NCBI RefSeq assembly: GCF_003429005.1
Contig: NZ_QVQV01000001.1
Coordinates: forward strand, 675,864 to 739,863
Origin: Paraburkholderia sp. DHOC27
GTDB taxonomy: Bacteria; Pseudomonadota; Gammaproteobacteria; Burkholderiales; Burkholderiaceae
DNA length: 64,000 bases
Reading direction: 5' to 3'
In this document: positions 28,703 to 38,941 of the stretch, piece by piece
Layout: the number at the start of each line of letters is the position of its first letter
How positions within the stretch are numbered: the first letter of the stretch is position 1
Program-made: the position numbers and the translations under genes
The notes under the pieces: model-generated
Told to the model about the DNA's origin: nothing
The model's input: the letters and a program-made list of their open reading frames with translations, nothing else
Databases searched by the model: none

Positions 28703-31105
28703 ATGGCAAAGACTACAGGCGGAAAGAATGGAACAGACAAAAGCTCGAATGAGCCGACCAAAAAGGTCACCCAGGTCAGTTCTGCTTCTTCCGCAAGTGA
28801 AAGGTCCGCCAGGCCCGCCAGCTCCACTGCCAGCGTTGCGCCTGCTGTGAGTAAGAGAAGCTCGGCTTCTTCGGCTGCGAAAGCGGCGTCGGTGAGCGCG
28901 GTGAAAGCCGTCAAACCGGTTACGAAGCAGCCGGGTGCCAGAAGCGCAAGGGAAGCGGTTGCCGCCCAGGACGATGCGGTAGCGCGCGAGTCTTCAGTAT
29001 CCACGGTTCTACCGGCTGTTGTCCAGCAGCCGCGAGTCGAGACTACAGCCGGTATGGCGAACTCCATGACGAAAAAGCTGAATGAAGTATCCGTCGATGA
29101 CGACGCAACCCCGAGCGAGGAAACTACTGCAGCTCCGGGCAAAGGCGACAAGGCCAAGGCACGCGACCGCCGCGCGAAGGAAAAAGCGCTGCTGAAAGAC
29201 GCGTTCGCGTCTTCCCAGCCAGGCACCGTCGAAGAGCTCGAAGAGCGCCGTTCGAAACTGCGCGCGCTGATCAAGCTCGGCAAGGAACGCGGCTTCCTGA
29301 CCTACGCCGAAATCAACGACCACCTCCCGGACAACTTCACCGAGACCGAGGCGATCGAAGGCATCATCAGCACGTTCAACGACATGGGCGTGGCCGTGTA
29401 CGAACAGGCCCCCGATGCTGAAACGCTGCTGCTGAACGACAACGCCCCGGCTGCTTCGTCGGACGACGAAGTGGAAGAAGAAGCCGAAGTGGCGCTCTCC
29501 ACCGTCGACTCCGAATTCGGCCGCACCACCGACCCGGTGCGCATGTACATGCGCGAAATGGGTACGGTCGAGCTACTCACGCGTGAAGGCGAAATCGAAA
29601 TCGCGAAGCGCATCGAAGACGGCCTGAAGCACATGGTGATGGCCATCTCGGCGTGCCCGACGACGATTGCCGACATCCTCGCTATGGCCGAGCGCGTGGC
29701 GAACGAGGAAATCCGCATCGACGAACTGGTCGACGGTCTGATCGACGCCAATGCGGAAGATGCCGACGGCTTCTCGGTGCAGGAAGCGGAAGCGATCGAG
29801 AGCGAAGAAGAGGAAGTCGAAGAGGACGAGGAAGAGGACGAAGAAGACGACGACGGCGCGGCGCAAGCCACCGCCAACGCAGCGCAGATGGAAGCGTTGA
29901 AGCGTGCGTCGCTCGAAAAGTTTGCCCTCATCAGCGAATGGTTCGACAAGATGCGCCGCGCGTTCGAGAAGGAAGGCTACAAGTCGAAGTCGTACCTGAA
30001 GGCGCAGGAAACGATCCAGAACGAGCTGATGACCATCCGCTTCACCGCGCGTACCGTCGAACGTCTGTGCGACACGTTGCGTGCCCAAGTGGACGAAGTG
30101 CGTCAGGTCGAGCGTCAGATCCTGCACACCGTGGTCGACAAGTGCGGCATGCCGCGTGCCGAGTTCATTGCGCGTTTCCCGGGCAGCGAAACGGACCTGG
30201 AATGGGCGGACAAGATCGTCACGGAAGGTCACGCCTACAGCGCGATCCTCACGCGTAACATTCCGGCCATTCGCGAACAGCAGCAACGTTTGCTGGACCT
30301 GCAGGCGCGTGTCGTTCTGCCGCTGAAGGACCTGAAGGAAACCAACCGTCAGATGGCGGCCGGTGAGCTGAAAGCGCGTCAGGCCAAGCGTGAAATGACC
30401 GAGGCCAATCTGCGTCTCGTGATTTCGATTGCGAAGAAGTACACCAACCGTGGTTTGCAGTTCCTCGATCTGATCCAGGAAGGCAACATCGGTCTGATGA
30501 AGGCGGTGGACAAGTTCGAATATCGTCGCGGCTACAAGTTCTCCACGTACGCCACGTGGTGGATCCGTCAGGCCATCACGCGTTCGATTGCGGACCAGGC
30601 GCGCACCATCCGTATTCCGGTTCACATGATCGAAACGATCAACAAGATGAACCGCATTTCGCGTCAGATTTTGCAGGAAACCGGTCTCGAGCCGGATCCG
30701 GCAACGTTGGCCGAAAAGATGGAAATGCCGGAAGACAAGATCCGCAAGATCATGAAGATCGCGAAGGAGCCGATCTCCATGGAAACGCCGATCGGTGACG
30801 ACGACGATTCGCATCTGGGCGACTTCATCGAAGACACCAACACAGTGGCGCCGGCCGACGCCGCGCTGCATGCCAGCATGCGTGATGTCGTGAAGGATGT
30901 GTTGGACTCGCTGACGCCGCGTGAAGCGAAGGTGCTGCGTATGCGCTTCGGTATCGAGATGAGCACGGATCACACGCTCGAAGAAGTGGGCAAGCAGTTC
31001 GACGTGACGCGTGAGCGCATCCGTCAGATCGAAGCGAAGGCGCTGCGCAAGCTGCGTCACCCGAGCCGTTCTGACAAGCTGAAATCGTTTCTTGAAGGAA
31101 ACTGA
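28703..31105 (+). CDS. rpoD: RNA polymerase primary sigma factor (sigma-70)
   Basis: An 800-residue housekeeping sigma factor. The first ~150 residues are a low-complexity Ser/Ala/Lys-rich extension as in other betaproteobacteria. Region 1.1 starts near 170, region 1.2 has [21 protein letters not shown] near 280, and an acidic stretch ([17 protein letters not shown]) sits in the non-conserved region near 375. Region 2 includes [20 protein letters not shown] split around 570 and [20 protein letters not shown], and region 4 ends with [20 protein letters not shown] for the -35 contact. It is followed by two terminators and a tRNA gene. Confidence 0.97.
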   Translation: MAKTTGGKNGTDKSSNEPTKKVTQVSSASSASERSARPASSTASVAPAVSKRSSASSAAKAASVSAVKAVKPVTKQPGARSAREAVAAQDDAVARESSVSTVLPAVVQQPRVETTAGMANSMTKKLNEVSVDDDATPSEETTAAPGKGDKAKARDRRAKEKALLKDAFASSQPGTVEELEERRSKLRALIKLGKERGFLTYAEINDHLPDNFTETEAIEGIISTFNDMGVAVYEQAPDAETLLLNDNAPAASSDDEVEEEAEVALSTVDSEFGRTTDPVRMYMREMGTVELLTREGEIEIAKRIEDGLKHMVMAISACPTTIADILAMAERVANEEIRIDELVDGLIDANAEDADGFSVQEAEAIESEEEEVEEDEEEDEEDDDGAAQATANAAQMEALKRASLEKFALISEWFDKMRRAFEKEGYKSKSYLKAQETIQNELMTIRFTARTVERLCDTLRAQVDEVRQVERQILHTVVDKCGMPRAEFIARFPGSETDLEWADKIVTEGHAYSAILTRNIPAIREQQQRLLDLQARVVLPLKDLKETNRQMAAGELKARQAKREMTEANLRLVISIAKKYTNRGLQFLDLIQEGNIGLMKAVDKFEYRRGYKFSTYATWWIRQAITRSIADQARTIRIPVHMIETINKMNRISRQILQETGLEPDPATLAEKMEMPEDKIRKIMKIAKEPISMETPIGDDDDSHLGDFIEDTNTVAPADAALHASMRDVVKDVLDSLTPREAKVLRMRFGIEMSTDHTLEEVGKQFDVTRERIRQIEAKALRKLRHPSRSDKLKSFLEGN

Positions 31106-31132
31106 TTGAGCGATGTCCGGTAATACGGACAG

Positions 31133-31186
31133 AGGGGCTTCCCGACTGTTTTGCTCGCGCGAGACGGTGCCGGAAGCCCCTTTTTT
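31133..31186 (+). terminator. rpoD terminator
   Basis: AGGGGCTTCC at 31133-31142 pairs with GGAAGCCCCT at 31172-31181 and is followed by a run of T. The 29-base loop contains a second small palindrome, CTCGCGCGAG. Confidence 0.88.
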
Positions 31187-31215
31187 CGTGTACCATGTCG
31201 GCCAATCAGCGAATC

Positions 31216-31242
31216 GGCCCGGCCTTCCGACCGGGTCTTTTT
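31216..31242 (+). terminator. Second terminator-like hairpin before the tRNA
   Basis: CCCGG at 31218-31222 pairs with CCGGG at 31231-31235, with partial extension outward, followed by TCTTTTTC. It lies 18 bases before the tRNA and may isolate the tRNA from rpoD transcription. Confidence 0.55.
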
Positions 31243-31259
31243 CTTGGTAGCAAATCTAA

Positions 31260-31347
31260 GGGCCGGACGCCGTGCTGGTTGCAGGCAGCGGACTCATAAT
31301 CCGCCTCCGAAAGGACACCGTGGGTTCGACTCCCACCCGGCCCACCA
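31260..31347 (+). tRNA. tRNA with CAU anticodon and class II-like long variable arm
   Basis: Acceptor GGGCCGG (31260-31266) pairs with CCGGCCC (31337-31343), then A73 and an encoded CCA. The anticodon stem GCGGA/TCCGC (31288-31292/31300-31304) holds loop CTCATAA with anticodon CAT at 31295-31297. The T arm is GTGGG-TTCGACT-CCCAC (31320-31336). Between the anticodon and T stems are 15 bases with a TCC-GAAA-GGA hairpin, a class II variable arm, which gives 88 nt in all. Normal Met, initiator and Ile2 tRNAs with CAU are class I and about 77 nt. Position 8, nearly always U, is A here and position 14 is T, and the D stem has only 3 pairs. Whether it is charged with Met, Ile (after lysidine modification) or another amino acid cannot be told. 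Confidence 0.85.
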
Positions 31348-31885
31348 AGGCTTTTCGCCAATTCCGCAGTCCCCGAAAATTTCCGCAATCTCCCGTACTT
31401 TCCGCAATCGCGCCCATGCTCGGCGGTTCTGCGCGCACTCTGTTCCTTCGCTGAAGCCGTTTTGCAAATCCACGCAGCGCAAATCAAGTTTAATCAGTGA
31501 TCCTGATAAAAAGCGCTGATCCTCACACAGAATAAACGACGACAGGTAACGTCAACGCGCCACCAACCCCCAGTACACAGGGCCAACGCAAACACCTCCC
31601 AGCGCCAAAAGCGAAACCGCACGAACGTGCAGATCTCCCGCCTATAAGCGCTACGCCGCAAAATACCGCACCACAGCATGTACTTAAGCATTGATGCCAT
31701 GTATTGTTGTTCGGACCGTAACGCCGTAGACGTCCAGCTAAAACGCAGCGCGTCGCCGCTTTCACTCCATTCTTCAGCGGAATTCGAGGCACCTCACAAC
31801 TGTCCAGAAAGAGCGAGCCACAGGCGGCCTGAGCGAGCACCAAACAGGTAAGGTCGCAGCGTGCAATCTGGATGGAATTTGCAGC
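31348..31885 (+). other. Gene-free stretch after the tRNA
   Basis: About 540 bases lie between the tRNA and the sensor kinase. I see no integrase, no repeat of the tRNA 3' end and no convincing small gene. A 68-codon minus-strand frame (31494-31700) rich in Trp, Cys and Arg has no family resemblance and no ribosome binding site worth noting. The stretch presumably contains the kinase promoter. Confidence 0.6.
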
Positions 31886-34800
31886 ATGACAGGGACGTCC
31901 ATCGTGGATCTCACCGGATACGAGTTGGAGCCGCTGCACGACGATGGCGACTTTTCGCTCTATCGCGCGCGCAGACCCAATCATGCCGTTTCGGTGCTCG
32001 CGCTGGTCGCCACGCGTGCGGCGTCGCAAAGCGTTACGCGTCTCGAACATGAGTATGGACTGGCCTCGCTGCTCGACGCCAGTTGGGCCGCCCAACCGCT
32101 CGCGCTGTTCCACCGCCGCGAGCCACCCATGCTCGTGCTCGACGATGACGGCGGCGAGCCCCTGTTGCGCTCACTCGGCCGGCCGCTGGAACTCACGCGC
32201 TGTCTGCGCATTGCAGCCAACCTGGCCCGGGTGATCGGCCACGTTCATCGCCGCGGTCTCATCCACAAAGACATCAAGCCGGCGAACGTGCTCGTGGACA
32301 GAAACGCCAACGTGCGCCTCACCGGGTTTGGTATTGCGTCGCAACTGCCTCAGGAGCATCAGCCGCCCGCGCCTCCCGAGATCGTCGCCGGAACCTTCGC
32401 CTACATGGCGCCCGAGCAGACGGGCCGCATGAATCGCTCCATCGACACACGCAGCGATCTCTACGCATTCGGCGTCACGCTCTACGAAATGCTCACGGGT
32501 ACGCTGCCGTTCGCCGCAACGGACCCAATGGAGTGGATTCATTGTCACATCGCGCGCAAGCCCGCGCCTCTGCATGAACGCGTGGGCAGTATCCCCGAGG
32601 CGCTCGACCGCATCGTCCTGAAGCTGCTCGCCAAGGCTGCGGAAGACCGCTATCAGACCGCAGCCGGTGTCGAAGCCGATCTACGCACGTGCCTCGCGGC
32701 ATGGGAGTCGCAGCAGCGCATCGAGCCGTTTCCGCTGGGCGAGCACGACGCGTCGGACCGGTTGCTGATTCCCGAGAAGCTCTACGGACGCGAGGCGCAG
32801 ATCGACGCGCTGATTGCGACGTTCGATCGCGTGGTGGGCGGCGCCGGCGCTGAACTCGTGCTCATTGCGGGCTATGCCGGGATCGGTAAATCATCGGTCG
32901 TCAACGAACTGCACCGCGTACTCGTGCCGCCGCGCGGCCTGTTCGCCTCTGGAAAGTTCGATCAGTATCGCCGCGACATCCCCTATGTGCCGTTCGCGCA
33001 GGCCCTCCAGACGCTCGTACGCAACCTGTTGAGCAAGAGCGACGTCGAAGTGGAGCCGTGGCGCCATGCGTTGCTGGAAGCGCTCGGCCCCAACGCTCAG
33101 TTGATGGTGAATCTGATTCCCGAACTTGGGCTCATCATCGGTGAACAGCCCCCCGCACCCGCGTTGCCGCCACAGGATGCGCAGAACCGCTTTCAGATGG
33201 TGTTCCGCCGTTTTATCGGCGTATTTGCGCGACCTGAACATCCGCTTGCGCTATTCATCGACGATCTGCAATGGGTGGATACGGCGACGCTCGACCTGCT
33301 CGCGTATCTCGTCACGCATCCCGACGTGAAGCACGTATTGCTGGTCGGCGCGTACCGGAACAACGAAGTGGACGCCGCTCATCCCTTTGCGCGCACGCTC
33401 GAATCGATCAGCCATGCTGACGGAAAAGTGCAGCAGATCGAACTCGCGCCGCTCACGTCGGCCAACGTCACGCAACTCGTGACCGATTCGTTGCATTGCG
33501 ACAGCGCCACAGCCGGGCCGCTCGCGCAACTTGTGCATGAAAAGACTGGTGGCAATCCATTCTTCACGATCCAGTTTTTGACGGCGCTCGCCGACGAAAA
33601 TCTGCTGAGTTTCGATCCGCACGCGGCGGCGTGGTGCTGGGATCTGTCGCGCATCCGTGCGAAGGGCTACACGGAGAATGTCGCTGACTTGATGGCCGCG
33701 AGGCTGGCGCGCCTGCCGCCCGAAACGCGCGCCGCGCTCGGGCAGCTTGCGTGTCTGGGCAACGTCGCGGATGTCACCGCGCTAAGCTGGGTGCAGGGCG
33801 GCTCCGAAACGGCGATGCATGCGAATCTGTGGGAAGCTGTGCGTACGGGCCTCGTGTTTCGTGAAGCCACGGCATATGAGTTCGCCCACGATCGTGTTCA
33901 GGAGGCCGCGTATGCGCTTATCCCTGCCGACCAGCGCGCCGCTGCACATCTGCGAATCGGCCGGGCACTGGTGGCGCGCACGCCGCCCGACGCGCTCGAA
34001 GACGCCATCTTCGATATCGTCAACCATCTCAATCGCGGTGCAGGCCTTATCGTGACGCAGACGGAGCGTGAGCAGGCGGTGGCGTTGAATCTCATCGCAG
34101 GACGGCGCGCCATGAATTCGACGGCCTACGCCGCCGCGCGCAGCTATCTGGCGCAAGGCGTCGCCTTGCTGTCGTCCGACGCATGGATGCAACGTTACGA
34201 CAGCACCTTCGCGCTATATCTCGCGTACTCGGAATGCGAATATCTGGCCGGCGACTTTGCCAAAGCCGATGCATTGGTCGACATGATGCTCGGCAAAGCG
34301 CGCTCGAATCTGGATCGTGCCCAGGTATTCAGTCTGCGCATCGAGTTGTATCAGCTTGCCGGTAGATATGACGAAAGCTTCAGCGTTGCACTCGCCGCGC
34401 TGCGTGACTTTGGCATCGTCTTTCCGGAAACCCCGCAGGGCATCGACGCGGCTTTCCGTGAAGGACTACAGAACGTCCACGTCAATCAAGGGACGCGACC
34501 CGTTAGCGCATTGGTCGAGACCCCCGTTGCGACAGATCCGGCCATCCTCGCAATCGTCAATCTGCTCCTGCAAGCCATGAACTGCGCTTTTGCCGCGCGG
34601 CCTGCGTACTATCCGCTCATCACGCTCAAGGCGGTCAACCTGTCGTTGCAGCACGGCAATACGGAGAACTCGAGTTTTGCCTACGGCAACTATGCGTTGA
34701 TGCTGGTCTCGCTGATCGGCGATATCCCCGCAGCCGTGCAGTTTTCGGAAATGTCGATCAAGTTGAATGAGAAGTTCGACAACCGGCGCCTCTACGGAAA

Positions 34801-37414
34801 GCTGCTGCATCTGTATGGTGCTCACGTCAATTTCTGGCGCTGTCACATGGCGGCCAACCTGCCGGTGCTCGAACGGGCCACCGCTGCGTGTCTCGAAGTC
34901 GGGGACTTCGTGTTTGCGGGCAACGTCGCTTTCAATGCAGTGTGGCAGACCATCGAGCAAGGCGCGGCCCTCGAAGACGTGCATGCGGTAGCGCAGAGAT
35001 ACGCAGCGCTCATGCGCGAGAGCCACAACGACGCAGTGTATGAACTGATTCGCGTCGAAGACCAGTTCGTGGCCAGCCTGCGCGGCAAAACCCGCGAGCC
35101 GTTGAATCTGAACGACGACACGTTCGATGAAGCCGCCTGCTTCGACGCCATCATCCGGTCTAATTTCGGCTGTGCAATTGGCGTCTATCGCATCATCAAG
35201 GTGATCCTCGCCTTCCTGGACGGCCGCTACGCCGACGCGCTGGCAGCGGTCGAGCAAGCCGAGGCGGTTTTGAGTTCGGTGATGGCGCTCGCTATCGAGC
35301 CGACCTATCACTTCTTTCATGTGCTCACGCTGACCGCGCTTTATGCAGATGCGTCCGCGGAACAGAAGCAGGTGTTTGCGCACCTGCTCGCCGCGAAACT
35401 CGAGAAGTTCGAGATGTGGGCGACGCACTGCCCCGAAAACTATCAGAACCGCTATGCCTTGATTCGCGCGGAGCTGGCGCGCATCGAGGGCCGTGATCTG
35501 GACGCCATGCATCTTTACGACGAGGCGATTCAATCGGCGCATGAAAATGGCTTTCTGCAGCACGAAGGCATGGCCAACGAACTCGCTGGCCGTTTTTATC
35601 TGGACCGTGGCTTCAGAACGAGTGCCGACGCGTATTTGCGCCAGGCGCGCCGCTGCTTCGCGGTGTGGGGTGCCGATGGCAAAGTCGCGCAACTCGACGC
35701 CCAATTTCCGCGTCTTGCGGAGCAGGATGGCAACAAGGCAACCTCGACCTTGAGCTTCGATTGGCGCCAGTTCGACGCCGCCACGCTGCTGAAGGCATCG
35801 CAGGCGCTTTCCAGTGAGATCGAGTTGACGGGCCTGATTGAGCGTCTGATGACCATCGCCTTGCAAACAGCGGGCGCAGACCGGGGCCTGCTGGTCGTGC
35901 TGGAGCAACCCGATGACTACCGCATCGAGGCAGAGGCACGCATCAATGGCAACGGGATCGCGCTGAGTCGCGGCCCGCTCGCGCATTCAGCCGTTCCCGC
36001 CACCGTTTTGCGTTACGTGATGCACACGCAGCAAAGCGTGATCGTTGACGATGCGTTGCAGCCCAATCTGTTTTCGCAGGACAGCTACCTCGCAAGCGGC
36101 GCGACCCGCTCCGTGTTTTGCCTGCCGCTCGTCAGGCAGGGCAAGCTGAGCGGGCTGCTGTATCTGGAGAACACGGCTACGTCGCATGTATTTACCGCAC
36201 GCCGTTCTGCATTGCTGGACCTGCTCGCGTCACAGGCGGCTATTTCGCTCGAAAACACGCGCCTCTATGCCGATCTTCAGGAGCGCGAAGCAAAGGTCAG
36301 ACGCCTGGTGGATTCCAACATCATCGGTATTCACATCTGGGACTTCGAAGGCAACATCGTCGAAGCCAATGACGCATTTCTGCGCATCGTCGGCTACAGC
36401 CGGGACGATCTTGTTTCGCGGCGCATCCGTTGGCCCGATCTGACGCCGTCCGAGTGGCGTGAAACCGACGAACTGGCAAAAGTCGAATTGATGGCAACAG
36501 GTAGCGCCAAACCGTTCGAGAAAGAGTACGTGCGCAAGGACGGGCGCCGCGTGCCCGTATTGATCGGGCCGGCGGCATTCGGCGACCGTGAGGGCCAGGG
36601 TGTGGCCTTCATCATCGACCTGACCGATCAAAAGCGGGCACAACAGGAGATGCGCGACAGCGAACGCCGCTACCTGGAGCTTCAGATGGAACTCGCGCAT
36701 TCGAATCGTGCGGCGACGATGGGACAGTTATCGGCCTCCATCGCCCACGAAGTGAAGCAACCCATTACCGCGACCGTGGCTTACGCGAGCGCGGGCTTGC
36801 GCTGGCTGGCGGCGCACCCGCCCAATCTGGCCGAAGTGCGTCAGGCGCTCAACCGCATTCTGGTGGATAGCGGCCGCGCCAACACGATCATCGACCGGAC
36901 CCGCGCCTTCTTCAAGAAGGAACCGCAGCGCAAAGACGGCCTCGACATCAACGAGACGATTGTCGAATTGATTGCGTTCATGCGAACCGAAGCCGACAAA
37001 TACGCGGTCGAACTCGAAGCCCGCCTGGCAGACGGCTTGCCGCAGATTCAGGGCGACCGCGTACAACTGCAGCAGGTCATGATGAATCTGATCATCAATG
37101 CGTTCGAAGCGATGAGCACGGTGAAGGCGGGCAAGAGAACGATGTTGATCCAGACCGGCAGCATCGACGCTAACTGGCTGCGCGTGAGTGTGCAGGATTC
37201 CGGGCCCGGTCTCGATGCCGACCAGCTGGAAGGCATCTTCGAGCCGTTCTTCACGACCAAATCGAATGGCCTCGGGATGGGGCTGCCGATCTGCCGCACG
37301 ATCGTGGAAAGTCACGGAGGCGAATTATCCGTGACATCGAATGTGCCGACTGGCGCGATCTTCCAGTTCACCTTGCCCGCGCAACACAACGGAACGGCGC
37401 CGGGCAAGCATTAA
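31886..37414 (+). CDS. Giant hybrid kinase-like / AAA ATPase / GAF / PAS / sensor histidine kinase
   Basis: An 1842-residue cytoplasmic signalling protein. Residues ~10-270 are a Ser/Thr-kinase-like domain with HKDIKPANVL at 127-136, but the DFG motif is GFG (147-149) and no glycine loop or clear VAIK Lys is visible, so catalysis is doubtful. An ATPase domain follows with Walker A GYAGIGKS (329-336) and Walker B LALFIDDLQWVD near 455, then a long helical repeat region. A GAF domain lies near 1300-1450 and a PAS domain near 1470-1590 (DSNIIGIHIWDFEGNIVEAN). The histidine kinase has H1621 in AHEVKQPI, N box NLIINAFEA and G boxes DSGPGL and GLGMGLPI. No membrane segment is visible. It converges with two response regulators, its likely partners. 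Confidence 0.92.
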   Translation: MTGTSIVDLTGYELEPLHDDGDFSLYRARRPNHAVSVLALVATRAASQSVTRLEHEYGLASLLDASWAAQPLALFHRREPPMLVLDDDGGEPLLRSLGRPLELTRCLRIAANLARVIGHVHRRGLIHKDIKPANVLVDRNANVRLTGFGIASQLPQEHQPPAPPEIVAGTFAYMAPEQTGRMNRSIDTRSDLYAFGVTLYEMLTGTLPFAATDPMEWIHCHIARKPAPLHERVGSIPEALDRIVLKLLAKAAEDRYQTAAGVEADLRTCLAAWESQQRIEPFPLGEHDASDRLLIPEKLYGREAQIDALIATFDRVVGGAGAELVLIAGYAGIGKSSVVNELHRVLVPPRGLFASGKFDQYRRDIPYVPFAQALQTLVRNLLSKSDVEVEPWRHALLEALGPNAQLMVNLIPELGLIIGEQPPAPALPPQDAQNRFQMVFRRFIGVFARPEHPLALFIDDLQWVDTATLDLLAYLVTHPDVKHVLLVGAYRNNEVDAAHPFARTLESISHADGKVQQIELAPLTSANVTQLVTDSLHCDSATAGPLAQLVHEKTGGNPFFTIQFLTALADENLLSFDPHAAAWCWDLSRIRAKGYTENVADLMAARLARLPPETRAALGQLACLGNVADVTALSWVQGGSETAMHANLWEAVRTGLVFREATAYEFAHDRVQEAAYALIPADQRAAAHLRIGRALVARTPPDALEDAIFDIVNHLNRGAGLIVTQTEREQAVALNLIAGRRAMNSTAYAAARSYLAQGVALLSSDAWMQRYDSTFALYLAYSECEYLAGDFAKADALVDMMLGKARSNLDRAQVFSLRIELYQLAGRYDESFSVALAALRDFGIVFPETPQGIDAAFREGLQNVHVNQGTRPVSALVETPVATDPAILAIVNLLLQAMNCAFAARPAYYPLITLKAVNLSLQHGNTENSSFAYGNYALMLVSLIGDIPAAVQFSEMSIKLNEKFDNRRLYGKLLHLYGAHVNFWRCHMAANLPVLERATAACLEVGDFVFAGNVAFNAVWQTIEQGAALEDVHAVAQRYAALMRESHNDAVYELIRVEDQFVASLRGKTREPLNLNDDTFDEAACFDAIIRSNFGCAIGVYRIIKVILAFLDGRYADALAAVEQAEAVLSSVMALAIEPTYHFFHVLTLTALYADASAEQKQVFAHLLAAKLEKFEMWATHCPENYQNRYALIRAELARIEGRDLDAMHLYDEAIQSAHENGFLQHEGMANELAGRFYLDRGFRTSADAYLRQARRCFAVWGADGKVAQLDAQFPRLAEQDGNKATSTLSFDWRQFDAATLLKASQALSSEIELTGLIERLMTIALQTAGADRGLLVVLEQPDDYRIEAEARINGNGIALSRGPLAHSAVPATVLRYVMHTQQSVIVDDALQPNLFSQDSYLASGATRSVFCLPLVRQGKLSGLLYLENTATSHVFTARRSALLDLLASQAAISLENTRLYADLQEREAKVRRLVDSNIIGIHIWDFEGNIVEANDAFLRIVGYSRDDLVSRRIRWPDLTPSEWRETDELAKVELMATGSAKPFEKEYVRKDGRRVPVLIGPAAFGDREGQGVAFIIDLTDQKRAQQEMRDSERRYLELQMELAHSNRAATMGQLSASIAHEVKQPITATVAYASAGLRWLAAHPPNLAEVRQALNRILVDSGRANTIIDRTRAFFKKEPQRKDGLDINETIVELIAFMRTEADKYAVELEARLADGLPQIQGDRVQLQQVMMNLIINAFEAMSTVKAGKRTMLIQTGSIDANWLRVSVQDSGPGLDADQLEGIFEPFFTTKSNGLGMGLPICRTIVESHGGELSVTSNVPTGAIFQFTLPAQHNGTAPGKH

Positions 37415-37435
37415 GCGCACTGCGCGGCGTTGCTC

Positions 37436-37813
37436 TTATGTCTGCAGTATCTCGTCGATCAGCGCGAGCAGCCGCTCATCGTCCACTGGCTTGGAGAAAA
37501 AGCCCGCGGCGCCGCCCGTGTTGGCGCGTTCGAGAAGTTCCTGGGTTGCGAAGGCGGTGATGAAGATCACGGGCACGGGCCGCTTCCATTGCTTGATCGC
37601 TTCGAGCAGACCAAAGCCGTCCATGCCGGGCATATGGATATCCGCGACCACGAGCTTGAGTCGGGAGCGGTGCGTATCGTCCAGAAGATGGCTGGCGGAA
37701 GGATAGGCGACCACCTTCCAGTTCGCTGAACGCAGCAAACTCGATGTCGCCATGCGGACGGACTCGTCATCGTCCACAACCCCAATCACTGCAGAAGAGT
37801 GCTTTGCGATCAT
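37436..37813 (-). CDS. Single-domain response regulator
   Basis: A 125-residue stand-alone receiver domain. Acidic pocket VVDDDES near residue 13, phospho-acceptor D58 in ADIHMPGMDG, Thr in FITAFA and Lys in FFSKPVDD are all present, and there is no output domain. It converges with the giant sensor kinase (22 bases apart) and lies downstream of the FixJ-type regulator, so it may act as a phosphate sink or shuttle in that pathway. I choose ATG 37813 because GGA stands 6 bases before it; in-frame ATGs at 37831 and 37864 are alternatives. Confidence 0.87.
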   Translation of the reverse strand: MIAKHSSAVIGVVDDDESVRMATSSLLRSANWKVVAYPSASHLLDDTHRSRLKLVVADIHMPGMDGFGLLEAIKQWKRPVPVIFITAFATQELLERANTGGAAGFFSKPVDDERLLALIDEILQT

Positions 37814-37986
37814 CTCGGGTCCGCAGGCCATCGAAAGGATTCGGAAAGGTCGAATCCTCTGCACAAATTACAGGTCTACGGGAGAGGCGACAATAAGACC
37901 TTCGAATGATTTGGGTGACAGTTCGTATTAGCCGTGACCCGTTCGCCGCAGCGAACCGTTGCCTCACGCAGCAGATCCAGAAAGTT

Positions 37987-38646
37987 CTACCTGGCGCCTT
38001 GCTGGGCGGGCACCACCTGCTGCAACTTCCTGACTACGTCAGGCACCGAGCGCGCATGTAACTTGTGCATCGCTTGCGCGCGGTGGATCTTCACTGTCAC
38101 TTCACTCAAACAAAGGAGGTCGGCGATCTGCTTGTTCAGGAGCCCTTCGGCGACCAACCTGATCACTTCCCGCTCGCGTGCCGTGAGGGAATCGTAGGCT
38201 TGGCGGATATCCGCGACAATCCTCTCCTGGCGCTTCAATTCACCATCCCTCTTCAGGGCTGCGGCGATCGTATCAATCAGATCCTGGTCCTTGAACGGCT
38301 TTGTCATAAAATCGAAAGCGCCCGCCTTCATGGCCTTGACCGACATCTCAATGTCGCCGTGCCCAGTCAAGAAGATGACTGGAAACCGGACAGTTTCCTT
38401 AAAAGGCTCCTGCTGCAGGGTCAGGCCGCTCGTACCGCGCAGCCGGACATCGAGAATGAGGCAACTCGGCACGTCGGGCCGCTCGGCTGCCAGAAAGTCG
38501 TCGGCCGATTCGTAAGCGCGCACATGAATGCCGACCGACATGAGTAGGGACGTCAGTGCGCCTCGAATAGATTCATCGTCGTCGACTACATAAACCAGCG
38601 AGTCCGGCAGTGATTCACTTCCCGTGACACCGTTGTCCTGTTTCAT
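37987..38646 (-). CDS. FixJ/NarL-family response regulator
   Basis: A 219-residue two-domain regulator. The receiver has VVDDDES, phospho-acceptor D66 in LILDVRLRG, FLTGHGDIEM and the Lys of MTKPF. The LuxR-type helix-turn-helix at the C-terminus reads LTAREREVIRLVAEGLLNKQIA and VTVKIHRAQAMHKL. This receiver layout is typical of the FixJ/TodT/StyR group that pairs with PAS histidine kinases like the one at 31886-37414. The 173-base gap to the next regulator may carry a separate promoter. Confidence 0.92.
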   Translation of the reverse strand: MKQDNGVTGSESLPDSLVYVVDDDESIRGALTSLLMSVGIHVRAYESADDFLAAERPDVPSCLILDVRLRGTSGLTLQQEPFKETVRFPVIFLTGHGDIEMSVKAMKAGAFDFMTKPFKDQDLIDTIAAALKRDGELKRQERIVADIRQAYDSLTAREREVIRLVAEGLLNKQIADLLCLSEVTVKIHRAQAMHKLHARSVPDVVRKLQQVVPAQQGAR

Positions 38647-38941
38647 CGCTCGATCTTCGAAAAGTCCACTACGGCAAGACGCCGCCGATCTTTTCGTATG
38701 GTAAGCAATGCTGGACCTTAACGCTACCGTTTGTGGACAGTCTTTCCGATTGTCGGTGGCCCGGCGGATTGCTTTACCTGATGGCCCCCTTCAGCACTGC
38801 GGAACGCCGCTCCAGTTGGGTACCGCACCCAGCCTAAACAAATTCGCGTTCGATCACCAGTGTGCGAGCGGATAGCTCATTCATCTCATGGTTCGCTCCA
38901 CTCATACCTTCGGATAGGTAGCGGGGTGGAGACACATCCGC
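38647..38941. other. Non-coding stretch between the FixJ-type regulator and the 42-residue peptide
   Basis: About 295 bases with lower GC than the flanks. It would hold the promoter of the regulator at 38646 on the minus strand and the 3' untranslated part of the peptide gene. I see no gene and no clear terminator. Confidence 0.5.

Noticed and set aside
29573..31060. 495-codon minus-strand frame within rpoD
   Set aside because: Antisense shadow over the most conserved part of rpoD.
31348..31885. Genomic island integrated at the tRNA next to rpoD
   Set aside because: The tRNA position is a classic integration site, but there is no integrase, no repeat of the tRNA 3' end in the sequence I scanned, and no abrupt change to mobile genes.
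34466..35986. 506-codon minus-strand open frame within the giant kinase gene
   Set aside because: Antisense shadow of a well-supported coding frame; no ribosome binding site and no recognisable domain.
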